NCBI GenBank assembly: GCA_004293725.1
Contig: REAW01000013.1
Span: forward strand, 65,037 to 129,036
Length of the DNA stretch: 64,000 bases
Source: Curvibacter sp.
GTDB lineage: Bacteria > Pseudomonadota > Gammaproteobacteria > Burkholderiales > Burkholderiaceae_C
Direction: 5' to 3'
The notes under the pieces: generated by a model
What the model was told of the DNA's origin: nothing
Seen by the model: only the letters and a program-made list of their open reading frames with translations
Databases searched by the model: none
Program-made: the position numbers and the translations under genes
Shown here: piece by piece, positions 27,179 to 35,031 of the stretch
How positions within the stretch are numbered: position 1 is the stretch's first letter
Layout of the letters: the number at the start of each line of letters is the position of its first letter

Positions 27179-28189
27179 TCAATACCAGTGTTGCAGCGCC
27201 TCAGCGTGCAATGCGTGGCGCTGATTCTCCTGAGGAAGCCAGGACTCTGCACTGCAGGCGGCACGGGTCAAGAAATCCAGCATCCAAATGTGGCGGCGCA
27301 GCACACGTGCTTGTCGGTGGCCAATCAACGGGTTGAAGATGCCGTGGCGACTGAAAAGCTGACGAGGATTTTTCTTGATCCACAACCACGACCCCATTTC
27401 TAGCGTCAACGGCAAAAAAACCCTTTCTGACGCACCACGTGACTGCAGGTAGAGGTGGTCCCACAAATCGCCATGCGCAAGATACTGCAGGCTTTGCGGC
27501 TCAAACACATAGGGATGATGGTTGTAGGTCTGCCGGAAGATGGCTTGCAACGCAAACATTTCGGCAAGGTGGTGCAAGGCCTTTCGCGTGTGGGCAAATG
27601 GAAACCACAACCGGTCCTGCACGCCAAACCCCGAATGACAATCCACCGACATACTGAAAGCGCGCGGCAGTAGTTCTTGGGCCACCACTTCGCACACGGC
27701 CAAATTTTCTTGTTCCATGGGCGCACCGGCCAGGCCACGGAACCACGGCAGCCGTGCGCTCAGACGCTGGCCCCCGACCATGGCAGGCACAGGCTCTATG
27801 GCATCGACCGGCGCGTTACGCATCAGGTCCACGCCACGCGGGTTGGCGCGGGTACCAAGAGCCATGCCGCCCGGATTGACCAGCGGCATGAACACCATGC
27901 GCAACGTTTCCAGTTGGCGGTGAAGCGTATGGTCCCACGTCAAGCGCATCACGATGCTGTGCAAATACGCGGTTACTACCTCCGCGCCGATACGTTCGAG
28001 ACCATGCACACCACCAAAAAAACCTATGGCAGGTGCCTGGGGATCGGTACTGCCCAGGGCAATGGCGTAGACCGGCAGCACGGTACCGCGGCAGTCCACC
28101 TCGCGCACCACGCGGGTCTGCACGCGGTCGCCAGCCAACTGCAAAATTCGCTCCAGTTCCGTTAATGCATCGAGTACGCGTAGGGACAA
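27179..28189 (-). CDS. M14-family zinc metallopeptidase / desuccinylase-like
   Basis: FFGGVHGLERIGAE (HxxE), NPRGVDLMRN, MSVDCHSGFG, LTLEMGSW. Confidence 0.8.
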   Translation of the reverse strand: MSLRVLDALTELERILQLAGDRVQTRVVREVDCRGTVLPVYAIALGSTDPQAPAIGFFGGVHGLERIGAEVVTAYLHSIVMRLTWDHTLHRQLETLRMVFMPLVNPGGMALGTRANPRGVDLMRNAPVDAIEPVPAMVGGQRLSARLPWFRGLAGAPMEQENLAVCEVVAQELLPRAFSMSVDCHSGFGVQDRLWFPFAHTRKALHHLAEMFALQAIFRQTYNHHPYVFEPQSLQYLAHGDLWDHLYLQSRGASERVFLPLTLEMGSWLWIKKNPRQLFSRHGIFNPLIGHRQARVLRRHIWMLDFLTRAACSAESWLPQENQRHALHAEALQHWY

Positions 28190-28350
28190 GACAAAGCTCC
28201 AGACAGCCTGCCAGCATAGTGGAAAGATGTCATTGGCGCATTCATTGATGCATCGCTGATGCCGTCACACCACAGTGCCAAATCAGTGCCATCAAAACGT
28301 CATATTGGCCACCTAAAGTAAGTGCTTCTGCAACCTGCCAGGAGCCTTCC

Positions 28351-28440
28351 ATGATCCTCAAGTTACTTGGACTGCAACGTTTGCTCGACGAACTTTTCGA
28401 GGACAACTGGCTGGAGCCAGTGGCCTTGATCGAAGTCTGA
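28351..28440 (+). CDS. putative 29-aa microprotein
   Basis: MILKLLGLQRLLDELFEDNWLEPVALIEV*; preceded by CAGGAGCC; stop overlaps next ATG (TGATG). Confidence 0.35.
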   Translation: MILKLLGLQRLLDELFEDNWLEPVALIEV

Positions 28441-28568
28441 TGGGTCGCCGCTCTGCCCAGCGGCGCAAGCCCCTGCTGCCTTGGTTGGCAATTACGCTGG
28501 CCTTTGTGCAAGGCATGGGAGAACTGCTCGCGCTGCAACGCAATCGGACTCCGCGACCTCGGCGCTGA
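28440..28568 (+). CDS. putative 42-aa basic single-TM microprotein
   Basis: MGRRSAQRRKPLLPWLAITLAFVQGMGELLALQRNRTPRPRR*; TGATG overlap with the upstream microORF. Confidence 0.35.
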   Translation: MGRRSAQRRKPLLPWLAITLAFVQGMGELLALQRNRTPRPRR

Positions 28569-28583
28569 GCCTACACTGCGCGC

Positions 28584-29597
28584 ATGAAATTCTTCAAGCG
28601 CGTGGGTGCGGTCGTTGTCTTGGTGTTGACAGCAGGTACTGCCACGCTCGCATGGCTGCTCAGCCATCCGCCAGGTTTGGATGGACTAAGCACCCTGCGA
28701 TGGCCCACCCCTCCTCCCGCGCAAGTGCCGCTGCAAGTCAGTTTTTTGGGCGTGGCCACCGTCTTGTTGGACGATGGTGAAACCGCGCTGCTGACCGATG
28801 GTTTCTTCTCACGCCCCAATAAACTCACCACTTTCCTGCGTCAGGTAGAGCCCGATGTGGCAGGCATTGCGGCCGGCCTGCAGCGCGCCGGCATTCCGGC
28901 GCGTACTGGCACGCTGGCCGCAGTCATTCCGCTTCACTCGCACTACGACCATGCCATGGATGCGCCCGAGGTGGCTCGACGCACCGGTGCACTGCTCTTG
29001 GGCTCCAGTTCGACTGCCATGGTGGGCCGCGGCTGGGGTCTGGCTGAAGCGCAGATCCGAACCGCCGAGCTGGGCAAACCCTACCGCTTTGGCCGTTTCA
29101 CCGTTACGCTGTACCCTGCGCTGCATACGCCCACCGGTTTTACCGGCGGTGAAATCACCGCGCCGCTAAAACCTCCCGTACGCGCTACCGAATACAAGGA
29201 AGGTCAAAGCTATGTGGCCCACATCACACACGATGGGCGCAGCCTCTTGATCACCGGCACCGCTGGCTATGTGCCCGGCGGGCTGCAGGGTGTAAAGGCC
29301 GACGTCGTCTTGTTGGGCATAGGCGCCATGGGCCCACGCAGCGCCGAGCACAAGGCCGCCTATTGGCAAGAAACCGTGGCCACGGTCGGTGCACGGCGCG
29401 TGATTCCCATCCACTGGGACGATTTCTGGATCCCGTCCACCCTCCCCATGCAGCCCATGCCCAAGCCGCTGGATGACTTTGAGGCCTCTATGCAGTTTTT
29501 GCAGCAACAGGCAAGCCAGACCAAGGTCGATCTGCGGCTTCCACTCGAATGGCAGCCCATGGACATATTTGCGAACTTGCCGCCCGTCCTCAAGTGA
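28584..29597 (+). CDS. MBL-fold metallo-hydrolase with N-terminal TM/signal
   Basis: VSFLGVATVLLDDGETALLTDGFFSRP...IPLHSHYDHAMDAPEVA (HxHxDH-like). Confidence 0.85.
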   Translation: MKFFKRVGAVVVLVLTAGTATLAWLLSHPPGLDGLSTLRWPTPPPAQVPLQVSFLGVATVLLDDGETALLTDGFFSRPNKLTTFLRQVEPDVAGIAAGLQRAGIPARTGTLAAVIPLHSHYDHAMDAPEVARRTGALLLGSSSTAMVGRGWGLAEAQIRTAELGKPYRFGRFTVTLYPALHTPTGFTGGEITAPLKPPVRATEYKEGQSYVAHITHDGRSLLITGTAGYVPGGLQGVKADVVLLGIGAMGPRSAEHKAAYWQETVATVGARRVIPIHWDDFWIPSTLPMQPMPKPLDDFEASMQFLQQQASQTKVDLRLPLEWQPMDIFANLPPVLK

Positions 29598-30390
29598 AGT
29601 CGGCCAGGGAAGCAGTGCGCAGGCCAGCCACGCGCGCTTGCGCCAGAAAGGCTTGCCCGGCCTCTTCAAAACCGGTCACGGGACTCATGCAATCCGTCAA
29701 CAACACCGTGTTTTGCAATCGCTCCAACGGCAGCTCCGCCATCATGTCCCCCACCGATGCCGCGACACAATGACTCAGCGCCTCGCCCGCTATCAAAAGC
29801 GTAGCTACTTGCGAAGACAGGGCCTTCATCAGCGGCTTGTTGAGCAAAGTTTGAGGGTCGTCGGTGCAAGGCACCTCGGCTTTGAATGCACTGTATTGTT
29901 CGGTCATGGGGTTCTGGCCCTTGAGTACCTTGTGGCAGGTCCGACCCGTGTGTTGTTCCCAGTGCGCAATCGCCTCAGTTAACCCTGAGTGGATGTTGTG
30001 CCCCCAGGTGCCCAGCACACAATGCACCGGCCAGGCGATGAGTTGGCGCTGGCCCGTTGCCTCCAGAGCCTGTAAGTAAGCAAGGACTTTGGGGGTCTTC
30101 CCGGCATGGCGCGGACGGAAGACACCGGCCTGCACATCGGCAGCGCGAATCAGGGTAAATGGGGCCACTGCACTGCCATCTGCTTGCAGCCAGAAACTGG
30201 TGCGCTCCACACCCACGCTGGCGTGCGAGTCCAGCGTGACGGTGAGGCTTTGGACTTGGGCCGCATGGTGAATCAACCACGTAGCGAGTCGGTCCATATC
30301 GGCATTCGCACCTGGCACCGGCAAGGCTGCATCCGCGATGTCGAGAAAGTCATTTTGGGGGTCGATGACCAACAGGTCGTACTGTGTCAC
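29590..30390 (-). CDS. cysteine hydrolase / nicotinamidase-like (isochorismatase fold)
   Basis: TQYDLLVIDPQNDFLD; LIAGEALSHCVAASV; GTG start at 30390. Confidence 0.85.
   Translation of the reverse strand: MTQYDLLVIDPQNDFLDIADAALPVPGANADMDRLATWLIHHAAQVQSLTVTLDSHASVGVERTSFWLQADGSAVAPFTLIRAADVQAGVFRPRHAGKTPKVLAYLQALEATGQRQLIAWPVHCVLGTWGHNIHSGLTEAIAHWEQHTGRTCHKVLKGQNPMTEQYSAFKAEVPCTDDPQTLLNKPLMKALSSQVATLLIAGEALSHCVAASVGDMMAELPLERLQNTVLLTDCMSPVTGFEEAGQAFLAQARVAGLRTASLADFT
29789..29824 (+). repeat. interspersed repeat copy C (inside cysteine hydrolase gene, shortened)
   Basis: GCTATCAAAAGCGTAGCTACTTGCGAAGACAGGGCC. Confidence 0.6.
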
Positions 30391-30397
30391 GGTAGGT

Positions 30398-31528
30398 TTA
30401 CTCCAAGGAATCAAAAGATGCGGCTTCAAGGGCCCACAACACATGCTCTTGCACGATGGGGTCGGGGTGCTGGGTACGTCGCTGCAAGGACTGGACCAGG
30501 GTGGCGCGTTGCGCCGTGTTAAGACCCACGCCGTGCAGCGCATTGCCCATGGCCACGGCCACATTGCGCAGCCAGCGCGCGTGCCCAATGCGACGGATAG
30601 GGCTGCCCTCTGTATAGCGCAAGAATGCGTCTTCGCTCCAATCCATCAGCGCGGCGAGTTGCTCCCCCGCCAATCCCTCCCGTGCATCAAAGTCGGGCAA
30701 GCTGCTGCGCTTGGCAAATTTGTTCCAAGGACACACCAGTTGGCAATCGTCACAACCGTAGATGCGGTTGCCGATCAAGGGACGCATCTCCAGCGGTATG
30801 GCGCCTGCGTGCTCAATCGTCAGGTAGGAGATGCAACGCCGTGCATCCAACCGGTGCGGTGCAATGATGGCCTGGGTGGGACAAACTCTGATACAGGCGC
30901 TGCAGCTGCCGCAATGTGCCTCAACAGGCGCAGTTGCAGGTAGTGCCATGTCGACATAAATCTCCCCCAGGAAAAACATGGACCCGGCCTCGCGGTTCAG
31001 CAACAGCGTGTGTTTGCCACGCCAGCCCTGGCCGCTGCGCGCGGCCAACTCAGCCTCCAGTACCGGGGCAGAATCAGTGAACACGCGGTAGCCCAGCGGT
31101 CCCATATGGTTTGACAACCGGTCGGCCAGTTTTTGCAGGCGGTTGCGCAATACCTTGTGGTAGTCCCGGCCTCGGGCGTAGAGCGACACAATGCCCTCCA
31201 TGGGGCGCTCCAATCGCGCCAACTCAGCGTCTTGCCAGTCTGCCCCGGTAGCCTGCGGCAGGTAGTCCATGCGCGCTGTGATCACGCTCACGGTACCTGG
31301 CACCAGTTCGGCCGGACGCGCACGTTTGAGGCCATGCTGGGCCATGTAGCCCATGTCACCGTGGAAACCATGCGACAACCAGGCCAATAAACCGGCCTCC
31401 GCAGAAGACAAATCCACACCCGCCACGCCAATTTGGGAGAATCCAAGTTCTTGGGCCCAAGCCCGAACCTGAACCACCAACTGGTCGCCACTGAATTGAG
31501 CCTTGTCTTGCACGCTGTTGATCGTCAC
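30398..31528 (-). CDS. queG: epoxyqueuosine reductase
   Basis: WLSHGFHGDMGYMAQHGLKRARPAELVPG; CGSCSACIRVCPTQAI...YGCDDCQLVCPWNKFA (two 4Fe-4S motifs); start uncertain. Confidence 0.95.
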   Translation of the reverse strand: MTINSVQDKAQFSGDQLVVQVRAWAQELGFSQIGVAGVDLSSAEAGLLAWLSHGFHGDMGYMAQHGLKRARPAELVPGTVSVITARMDYLPQATGADWQDAELARLERPMEGIVSLYARGRDYHKVLRNRLQKLADRLSNHMGPLGYRVFTDSAPVLEAELAARSGQGWRGKHTLLLNREAGSMFFLGEIYVDMALPATAPVEAHCGSCSACIRVCPTQAIIAPHRLDARRCISYLTIEHAGAIPLEMRPLIGNRIYGCDDCQLVCPWNKFAKRSSLPDFDAREGLAGEQLAALMDWSEDAFLRYTEGSPIRRIGHARWLRNVAVAMGNALHGVGLNTAQRATLVQSLQRRTQHPDPIVQEHVLWALEAASFDSLE

Positions 31529-32014
31529 CCGCCCATTGTAGAAAGCGCCACGCTGGTTTGGCCAGACGAAGCTGCCACGCAAGCTTTTGCCCAGCATTGG
31601 GCCTTGCAGCCTGCGCTGAGGAACGCTTTTATCGCCCTGCATGGGGACCTGGGTGCTGGCAAGACCACGCTGGTTCGTCACCTGTTGCAAGCGCTGGGCG
31701 TTACCGGACGCATCAAAAGCCCCACTTATGCCGTGGTGGAGCCCTACGAACTGGAAGCGCTCCCTATTTGGCACTTTGATTTCTACCGTTTCAACGATCC
31801 GCGAGAATGGGAAGAAGCGGGTTTCCGCGATATTTTTGCCGGCCCCGGCCTCAAGTTGGCCGAGTGGCCCGAGAAAGCGACGGGGTTTCTTCCATTGGCC
31901 GATCTAGACCTGCATATCCGCACACTGGACGACAACAGCCGCAACGTCACGCTGCAAGCACACACAGCAACAGGCCAAGCGCTTTTGCGTGCACTGCCAG
32001 GAGCCATCCCATGA
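31433..32014 (+). CDS. tsaE: tRNA threonylcarbamoyladenosine biosynthesis ATPase TsaE
   Basis: FIALHGDLGAGKTTLVRHLLQALGVTGRIKSPTYAVVEPYEL; real start probably between 31433 and about 31507. Confidence 0.92.
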   Translation: MGESKFLGPSPNLNHQLVATELSLVLHAVDRHPPIVESATLVWPDEAATQAFAQHWALQPALRNAFIALHGDLGAGKTTLVRHLLQALGVTGRIKSPTYAVVEPYELEALPIWHFDFYRFNDPREWEEAGFRDIFAGPGLKLAEWPEKATGFLPLADLDLHIRTLDDNSRNVTLQAHTATGQALLRALPGAIP

Positions 32015-33384
32015 AACGTCGCACCCTGTTGCAGGCCGGTAGTGTGGTACTCACGCTGGGCGCCGCACACTTTGCCCGCGGCGCCACCATCATGACGGTT
32101 CGCGTATGGCCAGCCGCTGAGTATTCGCGTGTCACCATCGAGTCCGACGCGGCCCTGAAGGCGAAGCAAACCTTTGTGCCCAGCCCGCCACGCCTGGCGG
32201 TCGATATTGAGGGCATTGTGCTGAACCCCGCACTCAAGGAACTGGTGGCCAAGGTAAAGGCGGATGACCCCAACATCGCGGGCATCCGGGTGGGACAGTT
32301 CACGCCCACCGTGGTGCGATTGGTGGTAGACCTTAAGCTGCCGATCCGGCCCCAGGTTTTTTCTCTGGCACCCGTGGCAGCCTACCAGCACCGGCTGGTG
32401 TTTGACCTCTACCCGGTCGAGGAAGTGGACCCGCTGGAGGGCCTGATCGCCGAACGTCTCAAAGACGCAACCGGCAAAACGGCTCCAGACCCTTTGGACA
32501 CACTGATTGCCCAACACACGCAGGGCGCGGCCTCTGGCGCCACCGCTGGAGCCAGTCAAAGCGCTCCTAAATCAGGAGCTGCTCGCGCAGACAGTTCAAG
32601 GGCTACAACCCAAAGTGGCACGAAAAACCCATCGCAACCTGCACCCGCTTCATCGACCGAACGCCTCATCATCGTTGCACTCGACCCTGGCCATGGAGGA
32701 GAGGATCCCGGTGCCATTGGCCCTGCAGGCACCAAAGAGAAAGACGTGGTGCTCAAACTGGCGCACTTGCTGCGAGAGCGCATCAACAACGCAACGGTAA
32801 ACGGCAGAACCATGCGCGCTTTCCTGACGCGTGATGCGGATTTCTTTGTGCCGCTGAGCACACGCGTACAGAAAGCGCGGCGTGTGCAGGCAGACCTTTT
32901 CGTGAGTCTGCATGCCGATGCATTTTTTACCCCTGACCCCCAGGGCGCCAGCGTGTTTGCACTGAGCCAGGGTGGCGCAACCAGCAGCGCCGCACGCTGG
33001 ATGGCGGCCAAAGAAAACAAGGCAGATTTAATCGGCGGCTTGAACGTCAAGGCCAAGGATGCAACCGTGCAACGGGCCCTGCTAGACATGAGCACCACCG
33101 CGCAAATCAACGACAGCCTGAAACTGGGCAGCAATCTGTTGGGTGAAATCAAGCGAGTTGGCAAGCTGCACAAGCCCAGAGTCGAACAAGCTTCTTTTGC
33201 CGTGCTCAAGGCACCCGACATCCCCAGCGTACTGGTGGAAGCTGCCTTCATCAGCAACCCCAAAGAAGAAACCAAACTCAACAGCGAGGACTACCAGAAC
33301 GATCTTGCGGATGCGCTGATGCGCGGCATCCTTGCGTACTTTGCAAAAAACCCTCCCCTGACCCGCAACCGCATGACCAGTTAG
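32011..33384 (+). CDS. amiC: N-acetylmuramoyl-L-alanine amidase (AMIN + Amidase_3)
   Basis: Tat-like MKRRTLLQAGS; AMIN domain; IIVALDPGHGGEDPGAIGPAGTKEKDVVL; start overlaps tsaE stop. Confidence 0.93.
   Translation: MKRRTLLQAGSVVLTLGAAHFARGATIMTVRVWPAAEYSRVTIESDAALKAKQTFVPSPPRLAVDIEGIVLNPALKELVAKVKADDPNIAGIRVGQFTPTVVRLVVDLKLPIRPQVFSLAPVAAYQHRLVFDLYPVEEVDPLEGLIAERLKDATGKTAPDPLDTLIAQHTQGAASGATAGASQSAPKSGAARADSSRATTQSGTKNPSQPAPASSTERLIIVALDPGHGGEDPGAIGPAGTKEKDVVLKLAHLLRERINNATVNGRTMRAFLTRDADFFVPLSTRVQKARRVQADLFVSLHADAFFTPDPQGASVFALSQGGATSSAARWMAAKENKADLIGGLNVKAKDATVQRALLDMSTTAQINDSLKLGSNLLGEIKRVGKLHKPRVEQASFAVLKAPDIPSVLVEAAFISNPKEETKLNSEDYQNDLADALMRGILAYFAKNPPLTRNRMTS
32563..32610 (+). repeat. 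interspersed repeat copy D (inside amiC linker)
   Basis: GCTCCTAAATCAGGAGCTGCTCGCGCAGACAGTTCAAGGGCTACAACC. Confidence 0.6.
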
Positions 33385-33425
33385 CCCTGGCGCAACCTAC
33401 TGCGCGGGTTACCCCAGCGAAAGGT

Positions 33426-34073
33426 TTACGCCGAGGCGCTCCCCCTACGCGCTTTCCAGGCGCCCCAAAGAACGATCAAGCCAGGTATCAAAATCATCGC
33501 CCAGATGATTTTGTCCAGATTGGCCTTGACCCATGGAAGACTTCCCAAGAAGTACCCTGCGGTGCAAATACCCACGACCCACAGGACAGCCCCCACCACA
33601 TTGAATAGCGTGAATTTGGCCCGATCCATCTCTGCCACGCCGGCCACAAAAGGCACAAAAGTACGTAAAAAGGGCATGAACCGGGCAGCAATAATGGTGA
33701 AGCCGCCATAGGTTTCGTAGAAGGTGTGGGCCTTGTCAAACGCGGCTTTGTTGAAAAACCGTGACTGCTCCCACTGGAAAACTTTGGGACCGAAATAACG
33801 ACCAATGGTGTAGTTGCACTGGTCCCCCAACACCGCCGCAACCAGCAGCACGCCCACTGCTATGGGATAACTCATGAGACCCACACCACACATGGCCCCC
33901 ACCACAAACAGGAGGGAGTCACCAGGCAAAAACGGCATGACCACCACACCGGTTTCTACAAAGACGATCAGAAACAACAGGGCATACACCCACGCCCCAT
34001 AGTTTTGGACAAAGACCTCCAGGTGCTGGTCTACATTCAGGATGAAATCGATGAGCAGGGTAATTAGTTCCAT
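33426..34073 (-). CDS. DedA family membrane protein
   Basis: FVETGVVVMPFLPGDSLLFVVGAM...RYFGPKVFQWEQSRFFNKAAFDKAHTFYETYGGFTIIAARFMPFLRTFVPFVAGVAEM. Confidence 0.93.
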   Translation of the reverse strand: MELITLLIDFILNVDQHLEVFVQNYGAWVYALLFLIVFVETGVVVMPFLPGDSLLFVVGAMCGVGLMSYPIAVGVLLVAAVLGDQCNYTIGRYFGPKVFQWEQSRFFNKAAFDKAHTFYETYGGFTIIAARFMPFLRTFVPFVAGVAEMDRAKFTLFNVVGAVLWVVGICTAGYFLGSLPWVKANLDKIIWAMILIPGLIVLWGAWKARRGSASA

Positions 34074-34233
34074 GGCAAAGATTATCTCCGCTGCCAACCA
34101 GCCCCCTCGTATATCAAGCCTGCAGCCCCTGCTCAACGAAAAAGCCGGCAAACACACCCCCTACTCAAGGCATCACAACCGAGGGTCAACCCTAGACTGG
34201 TAGCCTCATCAACGCACCAGAAGGGAGGTTGTC

Positions 34234-35016
34234 ATGGTAGAGGCGGTCTGCATTCCTACGTCGGCGGTTCAATCAGAGATTCTTCCTTTCCGGGTCGAAA
34301 TTGCAACAGCTGCCCACATGGATGGCATCATCCAACTGCGTGCAGCCTCCTATGGCAAACATCTTCCCGAACTGGGTGCCAGACTGCGGGAACCTGAAGC
34401 CGCCGACTTTGAAACCGGGTGCGAAGTTTTGGTGGCTACATCCAAGCTCGACGGTTCGGTTCTGGGAACCATGCGCACCCACGCCAACGTGGCGAAACCG
34501 TTGCCGCTGCAATACTCGCTCAACCTGCCAGCCCGCTTCCGTGGCAGCCGCATGGTGGAAGCCACCCGACTTTGCGTCAAAGGAAACCCTCTCTCTTCAC
34601 TCGTGCGCAGCGCTTTGTTCAAAGCACTGCACAGCTACTGCCTCTATCAAAGCGTGGACGCCATGATGGCAACCGGACGCCGTCCTGTGGACCGGATTTA
34701 TGACAGCCTGTACTTCTCGGATGTGGGTGAAGCTGGTGTGTTCTACCCCATGAGCTTTACGGGCGGAGTTCCGCACCGTGTTATGCACTTATCAACCACT
34801 GGCGCACAAGCGCTTTGGCATGCGGGAAAGCATCCCCTTTACCAGTTTGTCGTTGAAACCCATCACCCTGACATTGATTTGTCAGGCGCACGGCTGTTGG
34901 CTCGGCCATGGGAATGCCCAGACATAGATGCCCCGTTGATGGCAGAAGACTACGAACGCCCGCCGCTACGCGATATGCGATCTCCGTGGCAGCCCACTTT
35001 GTCGTTCGCACACTGA
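34234..35016 (+). CDS. N-acyl amino acid synthase FeeM-like N-acyltransferase (GNAT fold)
   Basis: FRVEIATAAHMDGIIQLRAASYGKHLPEL...EVLVATSKLDGSVLGTMRTHAN...RGSRMVEATRLCVKG; purine-rich RBS GAAGGGAGG. Confidence 0.7.
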   Translation: MVEAVCIPTSAVQSEILPFRVEIATAAHMDGIIQLRAASYGKHLPELGARLREPEAADFETGCEVLVATSKLDGSVLGTMRTHANVAKPLPLQYSLNLPARFRGSRMVEATRLCVKGNPLSSLVRSALFKALHSYCLYQSVDAMMATGRRPVDRIYDSLYFSDVGEAGVFYPMSFTGGVPHRVMHLSTTGAQALWHAGKHPLYQFVVETHHPDIDLSGARLLARPWECPDIDAPLMAEDYERPPLRDMRSPWQPTLSFAH

Positions 35017-35031
35017 CAGGCCCCTCCGAAC

